A program made the position numbers and the translations under genes. A stretch of DNA of 64,000 nucleotides. Origin: Mesorhizobium sp. M1B.F.Ca.ET.045.04.1.1. Lineage in GTDB: Bacteria; Pseudomonadota; Alphaproteobacteria; Rhizobiales; Rhizobiaceae. A model generated the notes under the pieces. It worked only from the letters and a program-made list of their open reading frames with translations. It ran no database searches and was not told the origin of the DNA. Where the stretch lies: positions 3,635,001 to 3,699,000 of the forward strand of contig NZ_CP034448.1 in NCBI RefSeq assembly GCF_003952465.1, written 5' to 3'. Of the stretch, positions 33,900-41,938 are shown one piece after another. Positions within the stretch are counted from its first letter, which is position 1; each line of letters starts with the position of its first letter.

Positions 33900-34253
33900 T
33901 CAATCGCGCGAGACCCAGAGCTTCCGGGTGGGCTCGATCACCCGCCAGACCCCTGTGAATCCTGGGTGCATGACGAAGGCATCGCCCGCTGCAATTCGGC
34001 GCGGCTCGAACCCATCCTCGATGAGTTCCGAAACCCCCGAAAGGATGTAGCAAAATTCGAAGGTCCCGCCTTTGATGGAACGATAAGCGCCAGGCGTGAC
34101 CTCCCATACGCCAGCCTGCACCTGGCCATCAGCGGTCTGCGCGATATCCCAAGTTAGAAACCGGGGATCACCTTCCACGCGCCGTTCCGGCAGCGGTTCG
34201 CCTCTCCTGGGTTCGGGGAGATTGTTCTGATCGAAAAAGGTAAGCTTGGACAT
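33900..34253 (-). CDS. Small cupin-domain protein (DUF861/Cupin_3-like)
   Basis: A 117-residue single beta-barrel cupin. Conserved stretches are GVWEVTPGAYRSIKGGTFEFCYILSG (start of cupin motif 1) and GDAFVMHPGFTGVWRV (motif 2). The usual metal-binding His set is incomplete (Glu, Cys and His occur), as is common in the Cupin_3 group. Function unknown. It lies between a permease gene and the PuuB-like oxidase. The same cupin type (about half identical by eye) recurs at 53362-53715 in the second amine island, so it probably acts on, or senses, an intermediate common to both pathways. Confidence 0.8.
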   Translation of the reverse strand: MSKLTFFDQNNLPEPRRGEPLPERRVEGDPRFLTWDIAQTADGQVQAGVWEVTPGAYRSIKGGTFEFCYILSGVSELIEDGFEPRRIAAGDAFVMHPGFTGVWRVIEPTRKLWVSRD

Positions 34254-34264
34254 AGGGCACCCTT

Positions 34265-34957
34265 TCAGCGTGCGGAACGCCGTTCGAAAGACAGAAGCCT
34301 TTCGATGGCATGCAGGGCAGTCAGACAGACGACGTTGATTGCAAGATAGAAGGCAGCGGTGACGACGAAGATTTCCATGATGGCGAATGTCTCGCTCATC
34401 AGCCGTTTCGCGTAGCCGGTGATTTCAAGCACCGTTATGGTGGAGGCAAGGCTCGATTCCTTGACGATAACGGCGACTTCGGTGCTGTAGGAAGGCAAGG
34501 CCTGACGTAGCGCCAGAGGAAACTTGATACGGTGGAAGACCACCCACCCGGACATGCCGCAGGCTTCTGCCGCCTCGATCAGCCCGCGCGGCAGCGAGAG
34601 CAGGGCAGTACGGAAGATCTCCGCCGTATAGGCACCGGTATTGAGAATGACGGCAAGGATGGCAGCGTGCAGACTGTCGCCGATCAGCCACCACAAAACC
34701 GCGTTGTGGCGTATGAAACCTATTTGCGCGAGGCCGTAGTAGATCACAAAGATCTGCACGAGCATCGGCGTGCCCCTGAAGACCGCGCAGTAGAAGTCGG
34801 CGCATTTGCGAACCGTGCCGGTCTGGGAAATGCGGGCTGTCGCCAGCAGGATGCCGAACGGCAATCCAAGACCGACGCCGAAAACTGCAATCAGCAGGGT
34901 CGTCTTCGCGCCGACGAGGAGAAATGGATCCGCATATGTGACGATGCTGAAATCCAT
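34265..34957 (-). CDS. Polar amino-acid ABC transporter permease (HisM/GlnP family)
   Basis: A 230-residue inner-membrane protein with about five hydrophobic segments. The loop EAAEACGMSGWVVFHRIKFPLALRQALP (EAA motif, for contact with the ATPase) marks the amino-acid family. One base separates it from the other permease; the two presumably form a heterodimer. The cargo is probably a polar or cationic amino acid or amine, as the operon ends in an amine oxidase. Confidence 0.92.
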   Translation of the reverse strand: MDFSIVTYADPFLLVGAKTTLLIAVFGVGLGLPFGILLATARISQTGTVRKCADFYCAVFRGTPMLVQIFVIYYGLAQIGFIRHNAVLWWLIGDSLHAAILAVILNTGAYTAEIFRTALLSLPRGLIEAAEACGMSGWVVFHRIKFPLALRQALPSYSTEVAVIVKESSLASTITVLEITGYAKRLMSETFAIMEIFVVTAAFYLAINVVCLTALHAIERLLSFERRSAR

Positions 34958-34958
34958 C

Positions 34959-35672
34959 CTAACCTCTACTGAAGCCGCGATTGAAATGGTTTTCGGCGCG
35001 GTTGAACAGAACTTGGCTTACGGCGGTCATGGCGAAGAACATCGCGGCCGCCAAGCAATAGAATAGAAGCGGCGAGCGCGTGATTCCTGCGGCGACCGCT
35101 GCCGCTCGCATCAGTTCCTGCATACCGACGACCGATACGAGCGAGGTATCCTTGATCGTCATCTGCCACACGTTGTTGATCCCACCCAGAGCCAGCCTGA
35201 GGGCGAGCGGTAGCGTCACGCGAAAAAAGGTCACGCGCGGCGACAAAGAAAGCGATCGAGCCGCCTCCAGGAGGCCAATGGGAACTGCCTGCAGCGCGCC
35301 TCGTATGACTTCTATCGAGTACGCGCATGAAATGGCGGCGATCGCGATAATGCCGATAAGGAATGGATAGGCGTTTTCGGCGCTATCCGCGTAGCCGAAC
35401 GCCGAGGCAATTCTCCGCACCCAGTCGACGGAGCCGAAGAACAGGAGATAAATGACCAGTAGTCCCGGAACGCCGCGGATGATGATGCTGTAGGCATCAA
35501 CAAGCTGTGACAGAACAGGGACCTGGCGCCAACGAAGGATGGCAAGCGGTATCGCCGCCGCCAATCCTACAACCACACCAACAAAGCCGATCAGAAGCGT
35601 GATACCGGCCCCGCGCAGCAACGCTAGGAGCCAGCCCTTCTCGACCATCAGCACCCAGATATCGTGCAACAT
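34959..35672 (-). CDS. Polar amino-acid ABC transporter permease (HisQ family)
   Basis: A 237-residue membrane protein with five or six hydrophobic segments and the EAA loop LLEAARSLSLSPRVTFFRVTLPLALR (near 130-160). It partners the 230-residue permease downstream. Upstream lies a long perfect hairpin and then the binding-protein gene. Confidence 0.92.
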   Translation of the reverse strand: MLHDIWVLMVEKGWLLALLRGAGITLLIGFVGVVVGLAAAIPLAILRWRQVPVLSQLVDAYSIIIRGVPGLLVIYLLFFGSVDWVRRIASAFGYADSAENAYPFLIGIIAIAAISCAYSIEVIRGALQAVPIGLLEAARSLSLSPRVTFFRVTLPLALRLALGGINNVWQMTIKDTSLVSVVGMQELMRAAAVAAGITRSPLLFYCLAAAMFFAMTAVSQVLFNRAENHFNRGFSRG

Positions 35673-35685
35673 GAAAACATTCCAT

Positions 35686-35716
35686 CAGACCGTCGCGGCA
35701 TTGCCGCGACGGTCTG
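35686..35716 (-). other. Long perfect hairpin between binding-protein and permease genes
   Basis: CAGACCGTCGCGGCA (35686-35700) and its exact complement (35702-35716) form up to 15 paired bases around a minimal loop, 16 bp after the binding-protein stop. No U-tract follows. It probably protects the binding-protein mRNA, giving more binding protein than permease. Confidence 0.75.
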
Positions 35717-35731
35717 TTGCCTGTCGGGTGA

Positions 35732-36547
35732 TTACTTGTTGCACGCGATTGTGTAGTCGTCCTTGAACCAGTTTTCCGAGGCAGCCTTCACCTTGCCGTT
35801 GTCGATCATGTTGCAGAGTGCGCCGTCCAGCTTGGCCTTGAGTTCGGTATTGCCCTTGCGCAGGCCAACACCCATGCCATAGCCCAGCGCTTCGTGATCG
35901 TCCGCTCCGGTGACCTTGACGTCGATGCGGGCAAAGTTGGCGCCGTCCGGTGAGCCGAGGAAGTCGACCCAGGTCGGGGAATCGCCGAATGCAGCGTCAA
36001 GCCGGCCTGCCGCGAGATCGGAATTCTGCTGGGTCGTGGCGTCGTAGGTCTTCAGGTCCGCGGTCGGAATATGTTTCTTGATGAACTGCGCGTATGTGGT
36101 GCCATTCACGACGCCTATGGTCTTGCCGGCCAGCCCCTTCTCGATTTCCGCAAGACTCTTTAGTCCCATGAGCGAAGAATCCTTCGGAACCACGAAATAC
36201 TGGGGTGTGGTTGCATAGGGGACGGAGTAGTCGATCTTCTTCATTCTTTCGTTGGTGATGCCGAGACCCGAGATGATGACATCAAAGCGATCGCTGTCCA
36301 TCGACGGAACCAAGGAACTGAACGTCTGCACCACGAATTTGCATTTGACCTTAAGCTCGGCGCAGATGCCGTTGGCGATATCGGCGTCGAAGCCGGTAAC
36401 GTTGCCGTTGGCATCGGCCATGCTGAACTGCGGCGCATCGCCTTCGGTGCCCACGCGCAAGACGCCGTCCTCGGCCCATGCGACGCTTATTGCCGCCACC
36501 ATCAGGCCGGATACGCAGATTGAGCGAAGTGTATTCTTTACGAGCAT
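35732..36547 (-). CDS. Periplasmic amino-acid-binding protein (SBP_bac_3 family)
   Basis: A 271-residue binding protein. The Sec signal runs to about SVAWA, followed by VLRVGTEGDAPQFSMADANGNVTGFDADIANGICAE, the family opening that includes the ligand-contacting region. GLGITNERMKKIDYSVPYATTPQYF and GKTIGVVNGTTYAQFI are also typical (HisJ/ArgT-like). It would bind a polar or basic amino acid or opine-like derivative. It lies downstream of the ATPase gene and upstream of the stabilising hairpin and permeases. Confidence 0.92.
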   Translation of the reverse strand: MLVKNTLRSICVSGLMVAAISVAWAEDGVLRVGTEGDAPQFSMADANGNVTGFDADIANGICAELKVKCKFVVQTFSSLVPSMDSDRFDVIISGLGITNERMKKIDYSVPYATTPQYFVVPKDSSLMGLKSLAEIEKGLAGKTIGVVNGTTYAQFIKKHIPTADLKTYDATTQQNSDLAAGRLDAAFGDSPTWVDFLGSPDGANFARIDVKVTGADDHEALGYGMGVGLRKGNTELKAKLDGALCNMIDNGKVKAASENWFKDDYTIACNK

Positions 36548-36587
36548 TCTGAGTTACCCCTCTTTGCTTTCTGTTTGATGGCCGCCA

Positions 36588-37364
36588 TCAGGCGGCGGTT
36601 GAAATCACGCTGGAAAGGAACTGCTTCACCGCTTGGGTTGCGGGATTTCGAAACAGTTCTTCCGGCCGGGCATCCTGCGCAACGACACCCTTGTGCAGGA
36701 ATATCATTCGGTTCGACACCTCCCGAGCGAACCTCATTTCATGCGTGACGAGGAGGATGGTCGCTCCCTCATCGGCAAGCGTTCTGATGACCTTCAAGAC
36801 TTCGCTGACCAGCTCAGGATCAAGCGCGGAGGTTGGTTCATCAAAAAGCATCAGCTTGGGCTGCATCGCCAAAACACGCGCGATTGCCACGCGTTGCTGC
36901 TGCCCGCCCGAAAGCTGGCTTGGATACCGGTGGCCAAAATCGGCCATGCCCACTTTGGATAGCGCCGAAAGCGCTGCTTCATTCGCCTCCCGCTTGTTCT
37001 TGCGCAGCACGTAGACCAGCGCTTCGGTCACGTTCCCAAGCACGGTTCGATGGGGCCACAAGTTGAAGCTCTGGAACACCATACCGATGCGGCGACGAAA
37101 AACCCTGATATTGGCCGCGTTGAAGATTTCCGTTTCGTGGAGTTCGTTCTGCGATGCGGTAATCGCATCGCCCATCACCTCGATCTCACCAGAACTCGGG
37201 GTCTCCAGAAAATTGATGCATCGTAGCGCAGTGCTCTTTCCCGAGCCGGAGGAACCGACGAGCGAAATGACCTCGCCCTGGCGCATCTGCAAACTCACTC
37301 CGTTGAGAACGCTGGCAGCGCCGAATGCCTTACGGAGTTCGCGAACCTTCAGAACAGGAGCCAT
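36588..37364 (-). CDS. Polar amino-acid ABC transporter ATPase (HisP/GlnQ family)
   Basis: A 258-residue ATPase. Walker A is GSSGSGKST (near 37-45), the signature is LSGGQQQRVAIARVLA (near 150), Walker B is LMLFDEPTSALDPE, and the H-loop is LLVTHEMRFAREV. The family insert HRTVLGNVTEALV is present. First gene of the six-gene operon ATPase, binding protein, permease, permease, cupin, oxidase. Confidence 0.93.
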   Translation of the reverse strand: MAPVLKVRELRKAFGAASVLNGVSLQMRQGEVISLVGSSGSGKSTALRCINFLETPSSGEIEVMGDAITASQNELHETEIFNAANIRVFRRRIGMVFQSFNLWPHRTVLGNVTEALVYVLRKNKREANEAALSALSKVGMADFGHRYPSQLSGGQQQRVAIARVLAMQPKLMLFDEPTSALDPELVSEVLKVIRTLADEGATILLVTHEMRFAREVSNRMIFLHKGVVAQDARPEELFRNPATQAVKQFLSSVISTAA

Positions 37365-37833
37365 GCCCAGGCGCCTCCTGTCCGTGCCGTGGTGAAGGGA
37401 TGTAGAACCGATCGACGGTCCATTTCGGCGACATCTTCGCTAGTCGTCATTCTCGGATCCCTAAGGGGGCCAAATCGCAGAAACAGACGAATTTCAGTTC
37501 AACGAAATTCGGCGACGGATGCTGTTGCGCGCCCTCCTGTTCAAGGCCGACTGCTTCCATCTGCATTCCACCCTCGAGGACTACAAAACGTAACCTCAGC
37601 TTATGTCCGTCGGGGCACGCAATTTCGTCTTATTCCATTGAATTTCCGCAGAATTCCTGCCAATCGTAGGTTTGTAAGAGGAAACGCTCCGAACGCGTCG
37701 GAGTCGGACCGCGGCAGGGTAAACCAGGTCTTCGGATCGGCGCTCGCCTCACGCCCATTTTTGCGGCACGTTCTTGCAGAGATTCACATCACGGGCTGCC
37801 TGCACCACGCCGTTGACAGGCCTAAACGCATCA
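37365..37833. other. 469-bp intergenic region upstream of the amino-acid importer operon
   Basis: The gap separates the importer operon from the Lrp gene, which is transcribed in the same direction. It should hold the operon promoter and Lrp sites. It is less GC-rich around 37600-37700 (AATTTCGTCTTATTCC). I see no convincing gene, repeat or hairpin in it. Confidence 0.5.
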
Positions 37834-38313
37834 TCAATCAAGACAATGCTCGAAATCGATTGGCATGGAAAACCCAACCTTCACTCGATCCATGACAACC
37901 ATTGTCTTGAACCCCTTGATGTCGTGATTCTCGTAGAAAAATCTCCGGGTAAAAGCTTCATAATCTTCCATGCTTCGGGATGTGACGATGAGAACGAAAT
38001 CTGCTTCTCCCGTAACGTAGTAACCGTTCATCACTTCCGGAGTCTGGCGGATCGATTGTTTGAAGCGGTCGACGATGTCAGCCCGTTCGCGCTCGAGCGA
38101 AACCAGCACGAGCATTGCAATAGGCCGGCCGACAGTCTTGGGTTTCACGATCGAAACGTCAGCTTCGATTGCTCCCCCTTCCCGAAGCCGTTTGAGACGA
38201 CGCTGGACCGCCGTTGCCGACAGGCCGACCATTTGGCCAAGCTCTTCCGTGCCGTGGCGATTGTTGGTCTGCAGAATATTAAGCAAGCGAGAGTCCAGTT
38301 GATCAAGCTTCAT
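37834..38313 (-). CDS. Lrp/AsnC-family transcriptional regulator
   Basis: A 159-residue regulator from the ATG at 38313 (MKLDQLDSRLLNILQTNNRHG); the frame extends 11 codons further. The helix-turn-helix is GTEELGQMVGLSATAVQRRLKRL (about 22-44). The RAM domain spans about 65-150 with YYVTGEADFVLIVTSRSMEDYE. It lies directly upstream of, and parallel to, the amino-acid importer and oxidase operon, so it is probably that operon's regulator. It is clearly different from the Lrp protein at 31972. Confidence 0.9.
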   Translation of the reverse strand: MKLDQLDSRLLNILQTNNRHGTEELGQMVGLSATAVQRRLKRLREGGAIEADVSIVKPKTVGRPIAMLVLVSLERERADIVDRFKQSIRQTPEVMNGYYVTGEADFVLIVTSRSMEDYEAFTRRFFYENHDIKGFKTMVVMDRVKVGFSMPIDFEHCLD

Positions 38314-38389
38314 TCTGCCTGCCTGCGCGTTGATCTGGTGACACAATCGTGGCTGAAAAACTTGCCGTCACTCCCAGTCTTCCGGCCTA

Positions 38390-38413
38390 TTTCCGATGTA
38401 GTCAGCGGTGGCC
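38390..38413. repeat. Right copy of an imperfect direct repeat bounding the 32.4-38.4 kb block
   Basis: Matches 32437-32460 at 22 of 24 positions. Weaker similarity extends leftwards (TGCCG, CCCAGTCT) into sequence like the 3' end of the Lrp gene at 31972. The right half is the true 3' end of the DppDF gene (stop at 38402-38404). This is what a duplicated Lrp/DppDF convergent junction around an inserted block would look like. Confidence 0.6.
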
Positions 38414-40057
38414 GTACTGGCTGACCAGCTCGGGATCGCGGACGAGGCCGTCGAGCCAAGTCGGGTCAAGCTTCGGCACGGAGGAGAACAGCAGCTTGGA
38501 ATAGGGGTGGGTGGGCGCCTTCACCTTGTCAGGCGTGATCTGCTCCACCCGCTCGCCATTGTACATCACCATGATCTGGTCGCAGATGGCCTCGACCACC
38601 GAGAGGTCGTGGCTGATGAAGATGTAGGACAAACCCAACTCGCGCTGCAATTCCTTGAGCAGCTCGATCACGGCGGACGCCACCACAGTGTCGAGCGCCG
38701 AGGTGATTTCGTCGCAGATGATGAGCTTGGGGTTGGCCGCCAGAGCACGCGCGAAGTTCACCCGCTGCTTCTGGCCGCCCGAGAGTTCTGACGGATGACG
38801 GTAGCGCAGCGCCTTCGGCAGGCGCACCATGTCGAGCAGTTCGTCGACGCGCTTCGAGCGCGCCTGCCTGTCGAGCCGGTGATAGAAGGCCAGCGGCCGC
38901 GAGACGATGTCCTCGACAGGCTTGGCCGGATTGAGCGCGGTATCGGCATACTGGAACACGATCTGCATCTCGCGCAGCTGGTCGCGGCTGCGGTTCCTCG
39001 CGGCGCGCTCCAGCGCCTTACCGTCGAACACGATGTCGCCGGAGGCCGCCGGGTGGATGCCGGCGATGGCTCGCGCCAACGTCGATTTTCCGCAGCCGGA
39101 TTCGCCGATGACGCCGAGGTTGCGCCCTTTCTCCACGACAAGGCTGACGGACTCGACCGCGCGGATAACCGGCTGCCCGTCAGGTTTCACCGGTCCGTAT
39201 CCGGCGGTCAGATTGTCGATGCGAAGCAGCGGCTTCGCTCCCGAATCTCCATCCGCCTGCGTCTGCCTTGGTTTCGGTTCGAAGGCGGCCAGCAGTTCCA
39301 GCGTATAGGGGTGCTTGGCAGCCGAAAGGATTTCAGCCGTCGTGCCGATCTCCTGCACTTCGCCGCCCTTCAGCACTACGATGCGGTCGGCGATCTGGGC
39401 GACGACCGCGAGGTCGTGCGAGACGTAGACACCTGCTATACCGCCAGCGCGCATGACTGACTTGAACGCCTTCAGCACGTCGATCTGCGTCGTCACGTCG
39501 AGCGCCGTGGTCGGCTCGTCGAAGATGACCAGGTTGGGATCGCCAATCAGCGCCATGGCCGCCGCCAGCCGCTGCAATTGCCCGCCGGAAACCTGGTGCG
39601 GATAACGGGCGCCGATCCCCTCCGGGTCCGGCAGCGACAGCGCCCTGAACAACTCGACCGCGCGCCGGCGCGCCTGCTCGGGCGGCATCAGCTTGTGGAT
39701 GCGCGTGACCTCGATCACCTGGTCCATGATGGTCGCGGCAGGGTTGAAGGCGGCGGCGGCGCTTTGCGGAACATAGGCGATGTCGGTGCCGCGTGATTTG
39801 GCGCGTTGCTTTTCGGAAAGCGCGGCCATGTCCTTGCCGCCCACGTTGATCTCGCCACCTGTGATCCGGCAGCCGGGCCGCGCATGGCCCATCAGCGAGA
39901 GCGCCAGCGTCGTCTTGCCCGAGCCGCTCTCGCCGATCAGGGCGACGATCTCGCCGTCAGGGATGTCGAGGCTGGCGCCCTTGATGATTTCGACGAGACG
40001 TCCGGCATCGGTCGTCGCCTCGATCCTCAGGTTCCTGACTTCGACGAGATTGGTCAT
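38402..40057 (-). CDS. Oligopeptide-type ABC transporter ATPase, DppD-DppF fusion
   Basis: A 551-residue protein with two complete cassettes. Cassette 1 has Walker A GESGSGKTT (near 40), signature VSGGQLQRLAAAMAL and Walker B LVIFDEPTTALD. Cassette 2, from about 285, has GESGCGKST, LSGGQKQRVNFARAL and LIICDEITSALDT. Fused DppDF ATPases are common in rhizobial peptide or nickel-type importers. The start overlaps the end of the permease gene by 4 bp. The cargo is unknown; the downstream catabolic genes suggest an amine, opine or modified amino acid rather than a plain peptide. Its C-terminal end lies in the right-hand direct repeat. Confidence 0.93.
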   Translation of the reverse strand: MTNLVEVRNLRIEATTDAGRLVEIIKGASLDIPDGEIVALIGESGSGKTTLALSLMGHARPGCRITGGEINVGGKDMAALSEKQRAKSRGTDIAYVPQSAAAAFNPAATIMDQVIEVTRIHKLMPPEQARRRAVELFRALSLPDPEGIGARYPHQVSGGQLQRLAAAMALIGDPNLVIFDEPTTALDVTTQIDVLKAFKSVMRAGGIAGVYVSHDLAVVAQIADRIVVLKGGEVQEIGTTAEILSAAKHPYTLELLAAFEPKPRQTQADGDSGAKPLLRIDNLTAGYGPVKPDGQPVIRAVESVSLVVEKGRNLGVIGESGCGKSTLARAIAGIHPAASGDIVFDGKALERAARNRSRDQLREMQIVFQYADTALNPAKPVEDIVSRPLAFYHRLDRQARSKRVDELLDMVRLPKALRYRHPSELSGGQKQRVNFARALAANPKLIICDEITSALDTVVASAVIELLKELQRELGLSYIFISHDLSVVEAICDQIMVMYNGERVEQITPDKVKAPTHPYSKLLFSSVPKLDPTWLDGLVRDPELVSQYGHR

Positions 40058-40905
40058 GCGTCCCTGTCCCTGATCTTCTGCGGCAGGTTGTCGATCAGCA
40101 GGTTGACGCTGATGGTGAGGCTGGCGATTGCCAGCGAAGGCACGATGACGGCCGGTGCCGCGAAGGGCAAGCCGCCTATGTTCTCGCGCACCAGCGCGCC
40201 CCAGTCGGCTAAAGGCGGCTGCAGGCCAAGCCCAAGGAAGGAGAGGCCGGAGAGCAAGAGCACGATGAAGACGAAGCGCAGGCCTAAGTCGGCCAGCACC
40301 GGGCGGATGATGTTGGGCAGGATCTCGGAGCCGATGAGATAGACCGTGCTCTCGCCGCGGACGCGGGCGACGGTCATGAAGTCCATGGTGTTGATGTTGA
40401 CGGCGAGCGCGCGCGCGAAACGGTAGGCGCCGGGAATGTAGATGACGGCGAGCGTCAGGATCAGCACCGGGATCGACGAGCCGACCGCGGCGACGACGAC
40501 AAGACCGAACAGCTTGCTGGGGATGGAGTTCATGGCATCCAGGAAGCGGCTGAGGCAAGTGTCGAGCCAACCGCCGGTGACAGCCGCGATCATCCCCAGC
40601 ACGACGCCGGAAAAGCAGGCGATGGAGACGGCGGCAAGCGATATGCCGACGGTGTAGCGCGCGCCCATCAGCACCCTGGAGAGCATATCGCGGCCCAGAT
40701 AATCCGAGCCGAGCCACAGCCCCTGGCGCATCGGGCCGAAATAGTCGTCGTCGACGATGTCGCCGATCGGATGGGGAATGATGTAGGGCGCGAAGATCGC
40801 GACTAGGGTCCAGGCCAGGATGACCAGCGAGGCCACGACGCCGACGAGGTTGTAGCTGTGGCCCAGGAAGGACCGCCTTGAGGATGTCGCGCGCGCCATT
40901 GTCAT
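40054..40905 (-). CDS. Oligopeptide-type ABC transporter permease (DppC family)
   Basis: A 283-residue membrane protein from the ATG at 40905. The N-terminal leader (MTMARATSSRRSFLGHSYN) precedes the first membrane span, then WLGSDYLGRDMLSRVLMGARYTVGIS, a DppC hallmark. The C-terminal ILPNIIRPVLADLGLRF and SFLGLGLQPPLADWGALV are also typical. It overlaps both neighbours by 4 bp. Confidence 0.93.
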   Translation of the reverse strand: MTMARATSSRRSFLGHSYNLVGVVASLVILAWTLVAIFAPYIIPHPIGDIVDDDYFGPMRQGLWLGSDYLGRDMLSRVLMGARYTVGISLAAVSIACFSGVVLGMIAAVTGGWLDTCLSRFLDAMNSIPSKLFGLVVVAAVGSSIPVLILTLAVIYIPGAYRFARALAVNINTMDFMTVARVRGESTVYLIGSEILPNIIRPVLADLGLRFVFIVLLLSGLSFLGLGLQPPLADWGALVRENIGGLPFAAPAVIVPSLAIASLTISVNLLIDNLPQKIRDRDA

Positions 40906-41852
40906 CTGAGCCTCGGATTGGACATGATGGCGATGATGTCGGCGGCCGTGATGAGCAGGAGATAGCCGAGGCAGAAGATCATCGCGCAGCTCTGGATCAG
41001 CGGCAGGTCGCGGGTCGCGACCGCATCGACCATCAGCTTGGCGATGCCGGGGTAGTTGAAGATCGTCTCCACGATGATGACGCCGCCGACCAGATAGGAC
41101 AGCGAGAGCGCGACGGCGTTGACGATCGGTCCGAGGGCGTTGGGAAGCGCGTGTCTCAGCACCATGCGGCTGCGCGATGCGCCCTTGAGAAGCGCCATCT
41201 CGACGTAAGGCGTGGAGAGCGTTTCGATCACAGCGGCGCGGGTCATGCGGATCATCTGGGCGGAGATGACGAAGGTGAGCGTGATCACGGGCATCGCATA
41301 GATGCGCACAATGTCGGTCAGCGAATGCGCCTCGTTGACCGAGGACAGCGCCGGCAGCCATCTGAGATAAACGGCAAAGAGCAGGACCGCCAGCGTCGCC
41401 ACCATGAACTCCGGCACCGAGATCACTCCGATCGAAAGCACGGTGACGGTGCGGTCGTAGAGGGAGCCGCGCAGCATCGCGGCGGTGATGCCGAGCGTCA
41501 GCGCCAGCGGCACCGAGATGAGCGTGGTGATGCCGGCGAGCTTCATGGTGTTGACGAAGCGCCCGCCGATCAGCGCCGCGACCGGCATGTCGTTGGCATA
41601 GGAGGTGCCGAGATCGCCGTGAAGCAGGCCGACAAGCCAGCGCAGGAAGCGCAGGATCGCCGGATCGTTGAGATGCATGGCCTCGCGCAGGCCGGCGACC
41701 GCCTCGGGGGTCGCCGCCTGGCCGAGCAGGATCGACGCCGTGTCGCCAGGCAGCATGCTGGTGGCGAAGAACACGGCGAACAAAACGATCAGAAGGGTGA
41801 CGACCGCGACCGCCAACCGCTTCAGCACGAGGTTTAAAACCCCAGACTTCAT
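40902..41852 (-). CDS. Oligopeptide-type ABC transporter permease (DppB family)
   Basis: A 316-residue membrane protein starting MKSGVLNLVLKRLAVAVVTL. The DppB landmarks FFATSMLPGDTASILLGQAATPEAV and MRMTRAAVIETLSTPYVEMALLKG are present. The first ~11 codons of upstream open frame are not needed. It heterodimerises with the DppC permease. The gap to the binding-protein gene upstream holds a GC hairpin. Confidence 0.93.
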   Translation of the reverse strand: MKSGVLNLVLKRLAVAVVTLLIVLFAVFFATSMLPGDTASILLGQAATPEAVAGLREAMHLNDPAILRFLRWLVGLLHGDLGTSYANDMPVAALIGGRFVNTMKLAGITTLISVPLALTLGITAAMLRGSLYDRTVTVLSIGVISVPEFMVATLAVLLFAVYLRWLPALSSVNEAHSLTDIVRIYAMPVITLTFVISAQMIRMTRAAVIETLSTPYVEMALLKGASRSRMVLRHALPNALGPIVNAVALSLSYLVGGVIIVETIFNYPGIAKLMVDAVATRDLPLIQSCAMIFCLGYLLLITAADIIAIMSNPRLR

Positions 41853-41900
41853 GGAAGCTCCCTGCGGTTGCGTTCGGCCAAACAATGTTGCGCAATGCAG

Positions 41901-41930
41901 TGTCGGGGGCCGGCTGACCGGCCCCCGGCA
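41901..41930 (-). other. GC hairpin between the peptide-type binding-protein gene and its permease
   Basis: CGGGGGCCGG and CCGGCCCCCG (41904-41913 and 41918-41927) pair perfectly, extended by three further pairs with one G-T, around CTGA. It lies 9 bp after the binding-protein stop. No U-tract follows; an mRNA-protecting or attenuating element is likely. Confidence 0.72.
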
Positions 41931-41938
41931 GGCGCCTC

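Noticed and set aside
32437..38413. Insertion sequence or integrative element explaining the direct repeats
   Set aside because: No transposase, integrase, terminal inverted repeats or tRNA target is visible. The repeats look like duplicated gene ends.
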